Shown piece by piece: positions 9,704-18,432 of a stretch of DNA of 51,718 nucleotides (its first letter is position 1; the number at the start of each line of letters is the position of its first letter). The position numbers and the translations under genes were made by a program. Below the pieces are notes generated by a model. That model did no database searches, was not told the DNA's origin, and saw only the letters and a list, made by a program, of their open reading frames with translations. Location of the stretch: contig CAZSQZ010000021.1 in assembly GCA_964609215.1 (NCBI GenBank), positions 1 through 51,718 of the forward strand. Direction: 5' to 3'. This stretch comes from JABDKJ01 sp964609215. Lineage in GTDB: Bacteria > Bacteroidota > Bacteroidia > Flavobacteriales_D > JABDKJ01.

Positions 9704-9733
9704 TTGGCAATCCCTTTTTAATGTATAAATTTG
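9704..9733 (+). promoter_or_regulatory. Candidate sucA promoter (Bacteroidota -33/-7 type)
   Basis: TTGG at 9704-9707 and TAAATTTG at 9726-9733 are separated by 18 nt. The -7 element is a perfect match to TAnnTTTG. It would start transcription near 9740, giving a leader of about 45 nt before the sucA ATG. Found by eye only. Confidence 0.5.
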
Positions 9734-9785
9734 TGGTATAAAAGGGTTATTTGGCCGAAGAAGAACCCACCTTAAAGGGCTAAAA

Positions 9786-12509
9786 ATGGATAAGTTTTCA
9801 TACTTAAGCAATAGCAATATTGCATTTATTGAGGCAGAGTATCAGAAATACCAAGAAGATCCTAATTCTGTTGAAGAGGGTTGGGCAAGATTTTTCGAGG
9901 GATTTGAATTTGCTAGAAAAGATTACGATGCAGAAGGAGATATTCCTCAAAACATGCACAAAGAGTTCAAAGTCATTCAGTTGATTAACGCCTACAGAGT
10001 AAGAGGACATTTGTTTACTCAAACCAACCCTGTAAGAGAAAGAAGGCAGTACTCACCTTCACTCGATTATCAAAATTTTGGATTAGAACAGGACGATTTG
10101 GATACTGTTTTTCAAGCGGGAAATGATTGTGGAATAGGTCCATCCAAGCTGAAAGATATTATTACTCATCTCGAAATTTGCTATTGTCAATCTATAGGAG
10201 TTGAGTTCATGTTCATCAGAAAGCCAGAAAAAATTAAATGGTTAAAGGAAAGAATGCATGACAATGCAAACCTTCCTAACTTCAATAAAGAACAGAAAAA
10301 AGAGATTTTAGACAATCTTATCAAAGCAGTAGGTTTTGAACAATTCTTACATTCTCGTTTTCCAGGACAAAAGCGCTTCTCTCTTGAAGGATCTGAGTCT
10401 TTGATCCCAGCTTTAAATGCGTTAATTGATAAGTGTGCAGAAGAGGGGACGGAGGAGATTGTAATGGGAATGGCGCACAGGGGACGATTGAATGTTTTGG
10501 CCAATATTTTCCAGAAATCCTACAAAGAAATTTTCTCTGAATTTGAACCCAAAGATTACGCAGATGCTTCACTAGATGGAGATGTGAAATACCATTTGGG
10601 TTTTACCCATGAAAGAAAAGTAGGCAAGAAAAAAGTACATCTAACTTTAAGTCCGAATCCATCACATTTAGAAGCGGCAGACCCTATTGTTCAAGGATTG
10701 GCTAGGGCTAAAATAGATCAAGAGTATAATGGAGATGATCAAAAAGTCATGCCTATTCTTATTCATGGAGATGCAGCGATTGCTGGTCAGGGAGTGGTCT
10801 ATGAAGTAACTCAAATGGCAGATTTGCCAGGTTATAGGACAGGTGGAACCATTCATATAGTCATCAATAATCAAGTTGGGTTTACTACCAATTATTACGA
10901 TGGTCGTTCAAGTACCTATTGCACAGATGTAGCGAAGGTAACCTTGTCTCCTGTTTTCCATGTAAATGGAGATGATCCGGAAGCTTTGGTTCATGTGATT
11001 CAAATGGCAGTAGAGTTTAGAAACCGCTATAAAAAAGATGTTTTCATTGATTTATTGTCATACAGAAAGTATGGGCACAATGAAGGTGATGAACCTAAAT
11101 TTACACAGCCAACTTTGTATAAGGCTATTGCTAAACATCCAAACCCAAGGGATTTATACTTGTCCCAATTAACAAATGAGGGAAGTCTTACTGAAACGGA
11201 AGGAAAGCAGATGCAAGAGAGATTCAAAGAACTTTTAGCTAAAGACTTTGATAAGAGCAAGAAAATTAAAGACGCAGATATTACTGCTTTTCTAGCCAAA
11301 CAATGGAAGGGGATGAAAGTGGCTAAACCAGGTGATTTTGACTCCTCTCCTTCAACGGGTATTGCTTTGAGAAAATTGAAATCTCTAGCTAATAAGCTGA
11401 CTTCTGTGCCGAAAGACAAGAAGTTTTTTAGAAAGCTAGAGAGAATCTTAAGAGATAGAGCTAAGATGGTTGAAGAGAATAAGCTGGATTGGGGAATGGC
11501 CGAACTACTTTCTTACGCTTCTATTCTAGATCAAGGTAATCATATTCGTTTTTCAGGTCAAGACTGCGAAAGAGGAACATTCTCTCACCGTCATGCTGTT
11601 GTTAAAATTGAAGATAGTGAAGAAGAATATGTTCACTTGAGAAACCTGAGTAAGGAACAAGGAAATTTTGACATTTATAATTCGTTGCTATCTGAGTATG
11701 GAGTAATGGGCTTTGAATATGGATATTCACTTTACACTCCTCATACACTCACTATCTGGGAAGCACAATTTGGAGACTTTGTAAATGGTGCTCAGATTAT
11801 TATTGACCAGTTTTTAACTTCAGCAGAGGATAAATGGAGGAGCATGAGTGGTTTGGTTCTTTTATTGCCGCATGGTTATGAAGGCATGGGACCTGAACAT
11901 TCAAGTGCAAGAATTGAGCGTTTCTTAACCCAATGTGCGGAGTATAATATACAAGTAGCAAATTGCAGTACACCAGCAAATTTCTTCCATATAATGAGAA
12001 GACAGTTGCAAAGAGAATTTAGAAAACCGTTGGTCGTATTTACACCCAAGTCTTTACTTAGACATCCCAGATGTGTTTCTTCAATGGATGAATTGGCAAA
12101 AGGAAAATTTCAAGAGATTATTGATGATCCAAATGCTAGGGCAAAAGACATTAGCAGAGTAATACTATGTACGGGTAAAATTTATTACGAGCTTTTGGCG
12201 AAACAGGAAGAGGAAAAGGCAAATAACGTTGCAATCGTACGCTTGGAGCAAATGTACCCTATGCCACAGAATCAGATTGATAAAATTGTGAAGAAGTATA
12301 GTAATGCAGAAGACTTTGTTTGGGTTCAAGAGGAACCAAGAAACATGGGGCCAGCTGCATATATGACAATGAATATTGATGTTCCAAATTTCAGAGTGAT
12401 TTCCAGGCAGGCTAGTGCAAGTCCTGCATCTGGGTCACCGAAGAGATCTGAGAATAGACAAAACGAAATATTAAAAGTCGCTTTTGCCAACATAAAGGTA
12501 TTGGCCTAA
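9786..12509 (+). CDS. sucA: 2-oxoglutarate dehydrogenase E1 component
   Basis: 907 residues, typical for the thiamine-diphosphate-dependent E1 of the 2-oxoglutarate dehydrogenase complex (TCA cycle). It decarboxylates 2-oxoglutarate and passes the succinyl group to the lipoyl arm of E2. The N-terminal E2-binding helix (SNIAFIEAEYQKYQEDP) is followed by HRGRLNVLANI, the ThDP/Mg site GDAAIAGQGVVYE and NNQVGFTT, and the C-terminal transketolase-like half with LLPHGYEGMGPEHSSARIER. The start has the usual MDKFSYLSN-type N-terminus. sucB follows 17 nt after the stop, so the two form an operon; E3 is not here. Confidence 0.97.
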   Translation: MDKFSYLSNSNIAFIEAEYQKYQEDPNSVEEGWARFFEGFEFARKDYDAEGDIPQNMHKEFKVIQLINAYRVRGHLFTQTNPVRERRQYSPSLDYQNFGLEQDDLDTVFQAGNDCGIGPSKLKDIITHLEICYCQSIGVEFMFIRKPEKIKWLKERMHDNANLPNFNKEQKKEILDNLIKAVGFEQFLHSRFPGQKRFSLEGSESLIPALNALIDKCAEEGTEEIVMGMAHRGRLNVLANIFQKSYKEIFSEFEPKDYADASLDGDVKYHLGFTHERKVGKKKVHLTLSPNPSHLEAADPIVQGLARAKIDQEYNGDDQKVMPILIHGDAAIAGQGVVYEVTQMADLPGYRTGGTIHIVINNQVGFTTNYYDGRSSTYCTDVAKVTLSPVFHVNGDDPEALVHVIQMAVEFRNRYKKDVFIDLLSYRKYGHNEGDEPKFTQPTLYKAIAKHPNPRDLYLSQLTNEGSLTETEGKQMQERFKELLAKDFDKSKKIKDADITAFLAKQWKGMKVAKPGDFDSSPSTGIALRKLKSLANKLTSVPKDKKFFRKLERILRDRAKMVEENKLDWGMAELLSYASILDQGNHIRFSGQDCERGTFSHRHAVVKIEDSEEEYVHLRNLSKEQGNFDIYNSLLSEYGVMGFEYGYSLYTPHTLTIWEAQFGDFVNGAQIIIDQFLTSAEDKWRSMSGLVLLLPHGYEGMGPEHSSARIERFLTQCAEYNIQVANCSTPANFFHIMRRQLQREFRKPLVVFTPKSLLRHPRCVSSMDELAKGKFQEIIDDPNARAKDISRVILCTGKIYYELLAKQEEEKANNVAIVRLEQMYPMPQNQIDKIVKKYSNAEDFVWVQEEPRNMGPAAYMTMNIDVPNFRVISRQASASPASGSPKRSENRQNEILKVAFANIKVLA

Positions 12510-12526
12510 ACATTAAAGAATAGAAT

Positions 12527-13771
12527 ATGAGCTTTGAAGTAAAAGTTCCTAGTCCAGGAGAATCCATTTCAGAAGTTGAAATCGCACAATGGCTCGTTGC
12601 GGAAGGAGAATACGTTCATAAAGATCAAGTAATATGTGAAGTAGACTCGGATAAAGCAACCTTGGAATTGGTTGCTGAGGAATCAGGTGCTATTTCAATA
12701 AAAGCAAGTGAAGGTGAAGCAGTGGAAGTAGGCAGCATAATTGCTAGTATTGATACTAGTGCCAAAGCACCAGCTGGGGCTAAAGAAGAGAAGAAAGAAG
12801 CTGCTGCACCTAGCCCAATGCCTGCTGCTAAAGTTGAAGAGAAGAAAGAAGCACCAGTTGCTGCTGGACATGCCACTGGAGTTCCAAGTCCTGCTGCTAA
12901 GAAAATGATGTCGGAGAATGGGATTACCGCTTCAAGTGTAAATGGAACAGGCAAAGGAGGACGTATTACAAAGCAAGATATACTTGCACATCTCTCAGGT
13001 GGGATGCATACTGCTCAATTGCCAGGAGGATGGTCTGGAGGAAGAGATACATCTGAAGCAAAAATGTCTTCACTAAGAAGAAAGATTGCAAAAAGATTGG
13101 TTGCGGTAAAGAATGAAACCGCCATGCTTACTACTTTCAATGAAGTAGACATGAAGCCAATAATGGACTTGAGAGCAAAGTATAAAGCCAAGTTTAAAGA
13201 GACATACGGAGTAAATTTAGGTTTTATGTCATTCTTTACTAAAGCTTGTTGTGAAGGATTGAAAATGTTCCCAGCGATTAACTCCATGATAGATGGTGAA
13301 AACATGATTTCACATGATTATGTGGATATGGGAATAGCTGTTTCTTCGCCAAAGGGCTTAATGGTTCCAGTGGTTAGAAATGCGGAAAGCATGACCATGC
13401 ATGAAATTGAAGCTGAGATAAAGAGGTTGGCTATTAAAGCTAGAGATGGAAAAATCTCTTTGGATGAAATGACTGGTGGAACATTTACTATAACAAATGG
13501 TGGTGTTTTTGGTTCTATGTTGAGTACTCCAATCATTAATCCTCCTCAATCAGCAATTCTGGGAATGCATAATATTGTGGAACGAGCTGTTGTAATCAAT
13601 GGAAAAGTTGAGGTTCGCCCAATAATGTATGTTGCTTTATCTTATGATCATAGGATTATTGATGGTAAAGAGTCCGTTTCTTTCCTTGTAAAGGTTAAGG
13701 AGATGCTTGAAGACCCTGCTAAACTGATTTTAGGAGGAAAGAAACCAGAGGAGATTTTGTTGGGCTTTTAA
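12527..13771 (+). CDS. sucB: Dihydrolipoyllysine succinyltransferase (E2 of 2-oxoglutarate dehydrogenase)
   Basis: 414 residues. The N-terminal lipoyl domain has the modified lysine in DSDKATLEL (Lys43). Next comes an Ala/Pro/Lys/Glu-rich flexible linker (about 77-120), then a peripheral-subunit-binding domain (VPSPAAKKMMSENGI). The C-terminal catalytic domain ends with the active-site motif SYDHRIIDG (His375, Asp379). It transfers succinyl from the E1-bound intermediate to CoA and forms the core of the complex. It lies directly downstream of sucA. The only hairpin after the stop is weak (4-bp stem plus eight T), so the operon's end is not clearly marked. Confidence 0.97.
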   Translation: MSFEVKVPSPGESISEVEIAQWLVAEGEYVHKDQVICEVDSDKATLELVAEESGAISIKASEGEAVEVGSIIASIDTSAKAPAGAKEEKKEAAAPSPMPAAKVEEKKEAPVAAGHATGVPSPAAKKMMSENGITASSVNGTGKGGRITKQDILAHLSGGMHTAQLPGGWSGGRDTSEAKMSSLRRKIAKRLVAVKNETAMLTTFNEVDMKPIMDLRAKYKAKFKETYGVNLGFMSFFTKACCEGLKMFPAINSMIDGENMISHDYVDMGIAVSSPKGLMVPVVRNAESMTMHEIEAEIKRLAIKARDGKISLDEMTGGTFTITNGGVFGSMLSTPIINPPQSAILGMHNIVERAVVINGKVEVRPIMYVALSYDHRIIDGKESVSFLVKVKEMLEDPAKLILGGKKPEEILLGF

Positions 13772-13926
13772 TGCCTTTAACCTTGCTTGGTTTTTTTTCT
13801 GATATCTTCCTAAAATGTTTTGATCCTTTAAAATGGGATTATTAATTGCATAGAATGTCAAGACAAATTGCAAAAAGAAATGGCTTTTTGCGATAACAAT
13901 CCTATTTTAGACTTTTTAGATTTGAA

Positions 13927-14754
13927 ATGCTTTTTACAGGTAAATCCGGAGAATATTTAAAGATAGAAGATATTACATCTTCTAATTGTACTGAATTACA
14001 GGAGCGAATTGAAAGTGGATTAACACTTGTGTGGTTCCTTGATGATGATTCTATTTTTGAGATTGATGGAAAAAAGTTTCATTTCGAAAAAAACCAAATT
14101 ATTTCATTGACAGAGTTTCACGGTCTAAAGATGAAACGAACCGGAGTCATTAAAATGATACGATTCAACAGGCAGTTCTTTTGCATTTTGGATCATGATA
14201 GTGAGGTGAGTTGCAAGGGTCTTTTATTTTTTGGATCCTCTTCCTTTCCAATTATTAAACTTCCTGAAGAAGAAGTGAAGAAATTCGATATGCTATGGCG
14301 AGTTTTTGAAATGGAAATGGAATCACCCGATGATTTACAACTGGAAATGTTGCAAATGCTTCTTAAAAGGCTTTTGATATTGCTAACTCGATTATACAAG
14401 CAGCAGGGTGAATTTTCCAAAATAGATGATATTCAAATTGATCTTTTGCGTGAGTTCAATTATTTAATTGAAAAGCATTTCAAAACAAAGCATTCGGTTG
14501 CTGAGTATGCGGAACTGCTGAATAAATCGCCAAAGACCTTATCCAATCTATTTTCTAAGCTGGGTGCAAAAACACCATTGCAGTATATTCAAGAAAGATT
14601 AATGTTAGAAGCGAGAAGACTTCTATCCTATACAGATAAGCCGGTAAAGGAAATAGCATATGAAATCGGTTATACAGACGTGCCTTCTTTTAGCAGGTTT
14701 TTCAAAAAGAATCAAGGCCTAGCACCATCTGAATACAAGGAAAAAACCTTTTAA
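13927..14754 (+). CDS. AraC-family transcriptional regulator
   Basis: 275 residues. The first ~110 residues look like a small cupin-type sensing domain (FEIDGKKFHFEKNQII). The C-terminal ~95 residues are a double helix-turn-helix: SVAEYAELLNKSPKTLSNLFSK, then VKEIAYEIGYTDVPSFSRFFKK followed by GLAPSEYK, the classic AraC signature. The ligand is not known. The AhpD-like gene starts 116 nt downstream on the same strand, so regulation of the AhpD/cupredoxin pair is a reasonable inference, not shown. The 155-nt gap before this gene contains no recognised feature. Confidence 0.93.
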   Translation: MLFTGKSGEYLKIEDITSSNCTELQERIESGLTLVWFLDDDSIFEIDGKKFHFEKNQIISLTEFHGLKMKRTGVIKMIRFNRQFFCILDHDSEVSCKGLLFFGSSSFPIIKLPEEEVKKFDMLWRVFEMEMESPDDLQLEMLQMLLKRLLILLTRLYKQQGEFSKIDDIQIDLLREFNYLIEKHFKTKHSVAEYAELLNKSPKTLSNLFSKLGAKTPLQYIQERLMLEARRLLSYTDKPVKEIAYEIGYTDVPSFSRFFKKNQGLAPSEYKEKTF

Positions 14755-14870
14755 AATCCATAAAGGGAAAAATTGATAACTCTTAGGGAATTTCTGCCTA
14801 GTTCTTGGTGGAATATTGAACTCATATTTGCATTGTCAAATTAATAACAAACAAAATAATTTATAAGACA

Positions 14871-15419
14871 ATGGAAAAATACACAGTACCCACAAGGGAT
14901 CAAGTATCAGAACAGAATCAAGCAATTTTTGATAATTTGAAAGAAAAATTAGGTTTTGTTCCTAACCTCTACGCATACTATGCTAAGAACGATACTGCAC
15001 TAGGTGATTATCTTCAGTTTTCAGGGAGAAAAAGCACCTTAAAAGCAAAGGAAAAGGAAGTTATAAACTTGGTTACAAGTCAAATAAATGGGTGCAACTA
15101 TTGCCTTTCTGCTCATACAGCAATAAGCAAGATGAATGGTTTTAGTGATGATGAAATTTTAGAACTAAGAACAGGAAAAGCATCATTTGATGGTAAAATT
15201 AATGCACTTGCTCAGTTAACACAAGAAGCGGTGGCAAACAAAGGAAAAGTATCCAATTCAACCCAAGAAGCATTCTTTAATGCAGGATACAATGAGGCGA
15301 ACCTAATTGATGTGAATATTGCTATTGGTGAAAAGACGATAAGCAATTTCATTCATAACATGGCTCAGTTTGAAATAGATTTTCCAGTAGCACAAGAAAT
15401 AGAATTAGAAACGGTATAA
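14871..15419 (+). CDS. Carboxymuconolactone decarboxylase / AhpD-like peroxidase-related protein
   Basis: 182 residues. Residues 73-82 read NGCNYCLSAH, the family's redox motif with Cys75, Cys78 and His82, plus Glu63 upstream in EKEVINLV. Proteins of this type use the Cys pair to reduce peroxides or disulphide partners. The N-terminal ~35 residues (LGFVPNLYAYYAKN) match the uncharacterised peroxidase-related subgroup. The gene follows an AraC regulator and precedes the cupredoxin by 19 nt, so the latter two are an operon. An antioxidant or redox-stress role fits, but the true substrate is unknown. Confidence 0.9.
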   Translation: MEKYTVPTRDQVSEQNQAIFDNLKEKLGFVPNLYAYYAKNDTALGDYLQFSGRKSTLKAKEKEVINLVTSQINGCNYCLSAHTAISKMNGFSDDEILELRTGKASFDGKINALAQLTQEAVANKGKVSNSTQEAFFNAGYNEANLIDVNIAIGEKTISNFIHNMAQFEIDFPVAQEIELETV

Positions 15420-15438
15420 ATCAATAAAATAATAGAAA

Positions 15439-15897
15439 ATGAAAAATTTAATTTTTGCAATAATCGCAGTATTTGGTCTTACAATGACCCAACAGTTATC
15501 AGCTCAGGAATCTGAGATGAAGAAGAAATCAGAAATGATGGAAAAGTCTGAAATGAAAGAGAAGTCAGACATGATGAAGGATAAGATGATGAAAGAAGTA
15601 GAAACCATTAAACTAGTGCAAACAGAAGGAGAGTTTGATACGAAGAAGCTAAAACTTAAAGCGGGAACGACTTATCAATTTGAGGTTACTAATAAAGGTG
15701 TTGACCATGAGGTAGGTTTTGTAGTAGCTCCTGTTGGAATGACAGAACAAAAAAGTCATATTAAAGAAGCGTATTTGTCAGAGACCATTGCTGATGGAAA
15801 AACAGCTAGCTCTGGCGAAGTAACTTTAGCTGCAGGAGAATATGTTTATTTCTGTCCAATGAACCCTACTCCTCAGTACAAAATAATTGTTAAGTAG
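15439..15897 (+). CDS. Secreted Met-rich cupredoxin-like protein
   Basis: 152 residues. A signal peptide (cleavage expected near SAQ at 21-23) is followed by a highly charged segment (24-53) built on repeated K-S-E/D-M units and containing eight Met. The remaining ~95 residues are a cupredoxin fold: GEFDTKKLKLKAGTTYQFEVTN, His90 in VDHEVGF, and Cys139 in YVYFCPMNPTPQY. In a plastocyanin-type site the second His and the axial Met follow the Cys at +3 and +8; here those positions are Asn142 and Tyr147. Copper binding by the core is therefore doubtful, while the Met-rich segment could bind Cu(I). The protein is presumably periplasmic and encoded with the AhpD-like gene. Confidence 0.85.
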   Translation: MKNLIFAIIAVFGLTMTQQLSAQESEMKKKSEMMEKSEMKEKSDMMKDKMMKEVETIKLVQTEGEFDTKKLKLKAGTTYQFEVTNKGVDHEVGFVVAPVGMTEQKSHIKEAYLSETIADGKTASSGEVTLAAGEYVYFCPMNPTPQYKIIVK

Positions 15898-15934
15898 ATA
15901 TAGATTTTTAATAGTTTCAGTTAGGTCAAGTTAG

Positions 15935-15970
15935 AACTCCCATCTTCTTTCATAGAAGTGGGGGTTTTTT
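15935..15970 (+). terminator. Intrinsic terminator of the AhpD-cupredoxin unit
   Basis: Stem 15935-15948 pairs with 15954-15966 (13 pairs, one G-U, one bulged T) and is followed by a T run ending at 15970. The T run overlaps the last codons of the convergent gene that ends at 15969. Confidence 0.8.
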
Positions 15971-16919
15971 ATTTCTGAATCTCCGAGTGTTCTTTAATGT
16001 GATGAAGAACTCGTAAGTGTATTTTATGAATAATCAAGTCTGACCACATTTTCCAGTAAAAATTTGGATGAATATCTAAATAATACCATGTTGTACCTTC
16101 CAACTTTGTTAAGCCATTTTCCAATTCAGTTAATCTAAACTCGCCTTTTTGGGAGTTAAAGTAGCCATTTAAATGAGGAGGATGAACATGCTTATGAAAT
16201 GGGTTTAATTCATTCATAGGACTGGGTTGTTCTTCAACGGTAAACTGCAATAAAGAAGGTTCATTCCAGGTTGTTATTGGTTCTACAAAACTGCCCGTGG
16301 TAAAATTGCAATATCTTATTGCCCCAACTCCATTGCCATCTATCTTTGCCTCTAAAGGATATGCTATTCCCGTTTTGAATATTAATTCATCTGGTTCTTT
16401 AATTTTATCAAAAGTGATCACATTTGTCCAAACCTTTTCAATAGGAGCATCAATAACTACTTCAGAATTTACAAAAAGCATTTGCCTTGCAGAATTCGAA
16501 TAGTCAAAACCTAAAAAACTAAGTGATAATATTAGAATGCTAATAATCCTTCCTTTACCAGTTTTTCTTTTGCTGGAATTCTGCGTATGATAGGCGATTA
16601 TTCCTCCTAAATAGGCAAAAGCAAAGGTTAAAGGAAAAGCCATGGTCAGGCAAATCAATCCTTCTATAGCGAATATGAGTAAAATAACATGAGCACACAG
16701 AAGACATAACAAAGTATTTGCTAAAATACCCTGTAGTGTTACTTCATGGTATCTTGAAGCATAGAAATTAGGTATATAACCTAATAAAATAGGGATCAGA
16801 ATAAAAACAGACCAGCCATAATCTTTAAGCACTTCGATTGATAAGTACCCAAGAGTAAGATTAACTAATAATGCGATTGAAACTCCAATCCAAACATTTT
16901 TTGCGACTTTACTTAACAT
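15969..16919 (-). CDS. Membrane protein with C-terminal SRPBCC (polyketide cyclase-like) domain
   Basis: 316 residues. The first ~125 residues contain about four hydrophobic segments (WIGVSIALLVNLTLGYL, VFILIPILLGYI, LLCLLCAHVILLIFA, LTFAFAYLGGIIAY). After a short basic loop and a fifth hydrophobic stretch, residues ~150-316 look like an SRPBCC/START-like ligand-binding domain (NSEVVIDAPIEKVWTNV...). The role is unknown. It is the last of four overlapping minus-strand genes; its start overlaps the previous gene by 11 nt. Confidence 0.75.
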   Translation of the reverse strand: MLSKVAKNVWIGVSIALLVNLTLGYLSIEVLKDYGWSVFILIPILLGYIPNFYASRYHEVTLQGILANTLLCLLCAHVILLIFAIEGLICLTMAFPLTFAFAYLGGIIAYHTQNSSKRKTGKGRIISILILSLSFLGFDYSNSARQMLFVNSEVVIDAPIEKVWTNVITFDKIKEPDELIFKTGIAYPLEAKIDGNGVGAIRYCNFTTGSFVEPITTWNEPSLLQFTVEEQPSPMNELNPFHKHVHPPHLNGYFNSQKGEFRLTELENGLTKLEGTTWYYLDIHPNFYWKMWSDLIIHKIHLRVLHHIKEHSEIQK

Positions 16920-17313
16920 GATTAAAATAGATTATGCTAAAAATATAAACCAAGTAAAACCAAAAAAATGAAGATGTGATGTGTATGATGGTTTCAAATG
17001 CTTTACCTTTCCACAAGGTACTTGAATATCCAAAGAACTGTGTAAGCAATCTCAATCCCCAAAAAATGAGGAGGCCAAGGGAAATCGCTTTTCCAAGTTT
17101 AGTCTGAATAATTTCTGTAGAGTAAAACGTACAAAGCAAACCCATTAGAAAAACAGTCAATGCAATGAAAAAGGTATGAACCTTAAAAATCTCTCTATTG
17201 ACAAGACTGAGTTTAGCCAATTCTTCTTTCCAGTTAAAATATTTTGGAAAAATGATATGAACTAATGCAAGAGCAATGAACGCAGTTCCAATTATTTTAA
17301 GATGTGTTTCCAT
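16909..17313 (-). CDS. Small membrane protein, conserved type
   Basis: 134 residues from the ATG at 17313. An in-frame ATG at 17337 would add eight basic residues (MEKRRKRK). The 17313 start is preferred because AAGGAG lies about 10 nt upstream, unusual in this phylum. Four hydrophobic stretches make up most of the protein (IIGTAFIALALVHIIF, FFIALTVFLMGLLCTF, ISLGLLIFWGLRLL, SSFFWFYLVYIFSIIYF), giving a four-helix membrane protein. It overlaps the preceding DUF2071-like gene by 22 nt and the next gene by 11 nt, so translation is probably coupled. No function recognised. Confidence 0.7.
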   Translation of the reverse strand: METHLKIIGTAFIALALVHIIFPKYFNWKEELAKLSLVNREIFKVHTFFIALTVFLMGLLCTFYSTEIIQTKLGKAISLGLLIFWGLRLLTQFFGYSSTLWKGKAFETIIHITSSFFWFYLVYIFSIIYFNHVK

Positions 17314-18041
17314 TTTTCTTTTTCTCCTTTTTTCCATGTATATGGTATGTTTTCTACCATAAAAGCACTTGCTAAAACGGGTTCATGTAAATCAAGTTCC
17401 GAGAATATGGAGAAATACTCACTATTTACTTTTACAGGTCGAGGATTCCAGTTTTTTCGAACTCCTTGAATGATAAGCATCTCATCTCTCTGTTTATTAT
17501 AAGTAAAGGTAAACGGTAAAGGTCCAGCAAACCTTCTTGCTTCTTTCCAGTCATTAAAAGGAGAGCTGGAAGGTAGACTAACATTTTCGTTCTTTATGTC
17601 TAGTTCAACATTGAATCCTCCGTTTCCAGATTTTATGGTTAGGATATTTTCATTTAAGTATTGATCTAGGTTTATTTTAGAATAATTGTAGTGTGTGAAA
17701 ATATTCCCGAATAATTTCATCTGATATTTATTGGTCAAGGATTTCAAAATAAACAAGCCACGAAGGTTTTTTCCTTTAGTCGTTTTGTACCTCACAAAAA
17801 TTCTGAAACCACTTAGAAAAAAACTATTTCCCATAAATTTAGGAAAACCCTTTGGGCGCAGATTCTTTGTTTGAACCATTGCAGCGGCAATAAAACCATA
17901 TTTGGAATCAAAACTATCTACCTTAAGTCGCTGCGGAATAAGTGCTTGTAATTGCTCAATAGAAACGGCATAAGTTAGTACAATTGATTTTTCAAAATGA
18001 GCATCAACGGAAAATGGGTGCGATTTAAGCCAGTTCAACAT
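17292..18041 (-). CDS. DUF2071 (YqjF-like) family protein
   Basis: 249 residues, soluble by appearance. The N-terminus (HPFSVDAHFEKSIVLTYAV...LQALIPQRLKVD) and the GFIAAAMVQTKNLRPKGFPKF stretch match the DUF2071 family, thought to share the acetoacetate-decarboxylase fold; no activity is established to my knowledge. The start at 18041 overlaps the end of the DoxX-like gene by 17 nt, and its end overlaps the following membrane-protein gene. Family recognition is by pattern memory. Confidence 0.75.
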   Translation of the reverse strand: MLNWLKSHPFSVDAHFEKSIVLTYAVSIEQLQALIPQRLKVDSFDSKYGFIAAAMVQTKNLRPKGFPKFMGNSFFLSGFRIFVRYKTTKGKNLRGLFILKSLTNKYQMKLFGNIFTHYNYSKINLDQYLNENILTIKSGNGGFNVELDIKNENVSLPSSSPFNDWKEARRFAGPLPFTFTYNKQRDEMLIIQGVRKNWNPRPVKVNSEYFSIFSELDLHEPVLASAFMVENIPYTWKKGEKEKWKHILK

Positions 18042-18384
18042 TATTGGTTGGTTTAAAATAATGTAAAGCTATGCCAAAGCAAAAAATTGAGGCAAACAGA
18101 AAATTCCATTTGCCCCAAAGTAAGAGTTCCGGTACAAGCAATATTTCTATTAGATTCATTAGAAAGATGATAACAATCTGAATGAAACCGCATAATTTAG
18201 ATCTCCAGGGACTTAGAATCCAAATAGCCATTAAAATCTCTAGAATGCCTATTGTTAATGTAATCTCACGGCTATAGATTGGACTTAGTATTGAAGCAAC
18301 AATTTCTTCATGTCTTGGAAGTAGATTAAGCACTTTAAAAAATAAGCCGTTTATTATCCAAATGAGAGCAAAAGCATATTTCAT
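18025..18384 (-). CDS. DoxX-like small membrane protein
   Basis: 119 residues from the ATG at 18384. A TTG three codons upstream is in frame but less likely. Four hydrophobic helices (ALIWIINGLFFKV, ILSPIYSREITLTIGILEILMAIWIL, CGFIQIVIIFLMNLIEIL, FLFASIFCFGIALHYF) and the spacing fit the DoxX-like family, whose function is mostly undefined. It is the first gene of the four-gene minus-strand cluster, so any promoter should lie in the 48 nt between it and the hypothetical gene ending at 18433, or further upstream. Confidence 0.7.
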   Translation of the reverse strand: MKYAFALIWIINGLFFKVLNLLPRHEEIVASILSPIYSREITLTIGILEILMAIWILSPWRSKLCGFIQIVIIFLMNLIEILLVPELLLWGKWNFLFASIFCFGIALHYFKPTNNVELA

Positions 18385-18432
18385 AAGTTTCAAATATAAT
18401 TGAAAGATATGAAATAATTTAATACAAACAAA

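Noticed and set aside
13779..13798. Possible terminator after sucB
   Set aside because: Only a 4-bp AACC/GGTT stem before eight T; too weak to call.
17313..17337. The upstream ATG at 17337 for the small membrane protein
   Set aside because: The ATG at 17313 has an AAGGAG at good spacing and a cleaner N-terminus; 17337 would add only MEKRRKRK.
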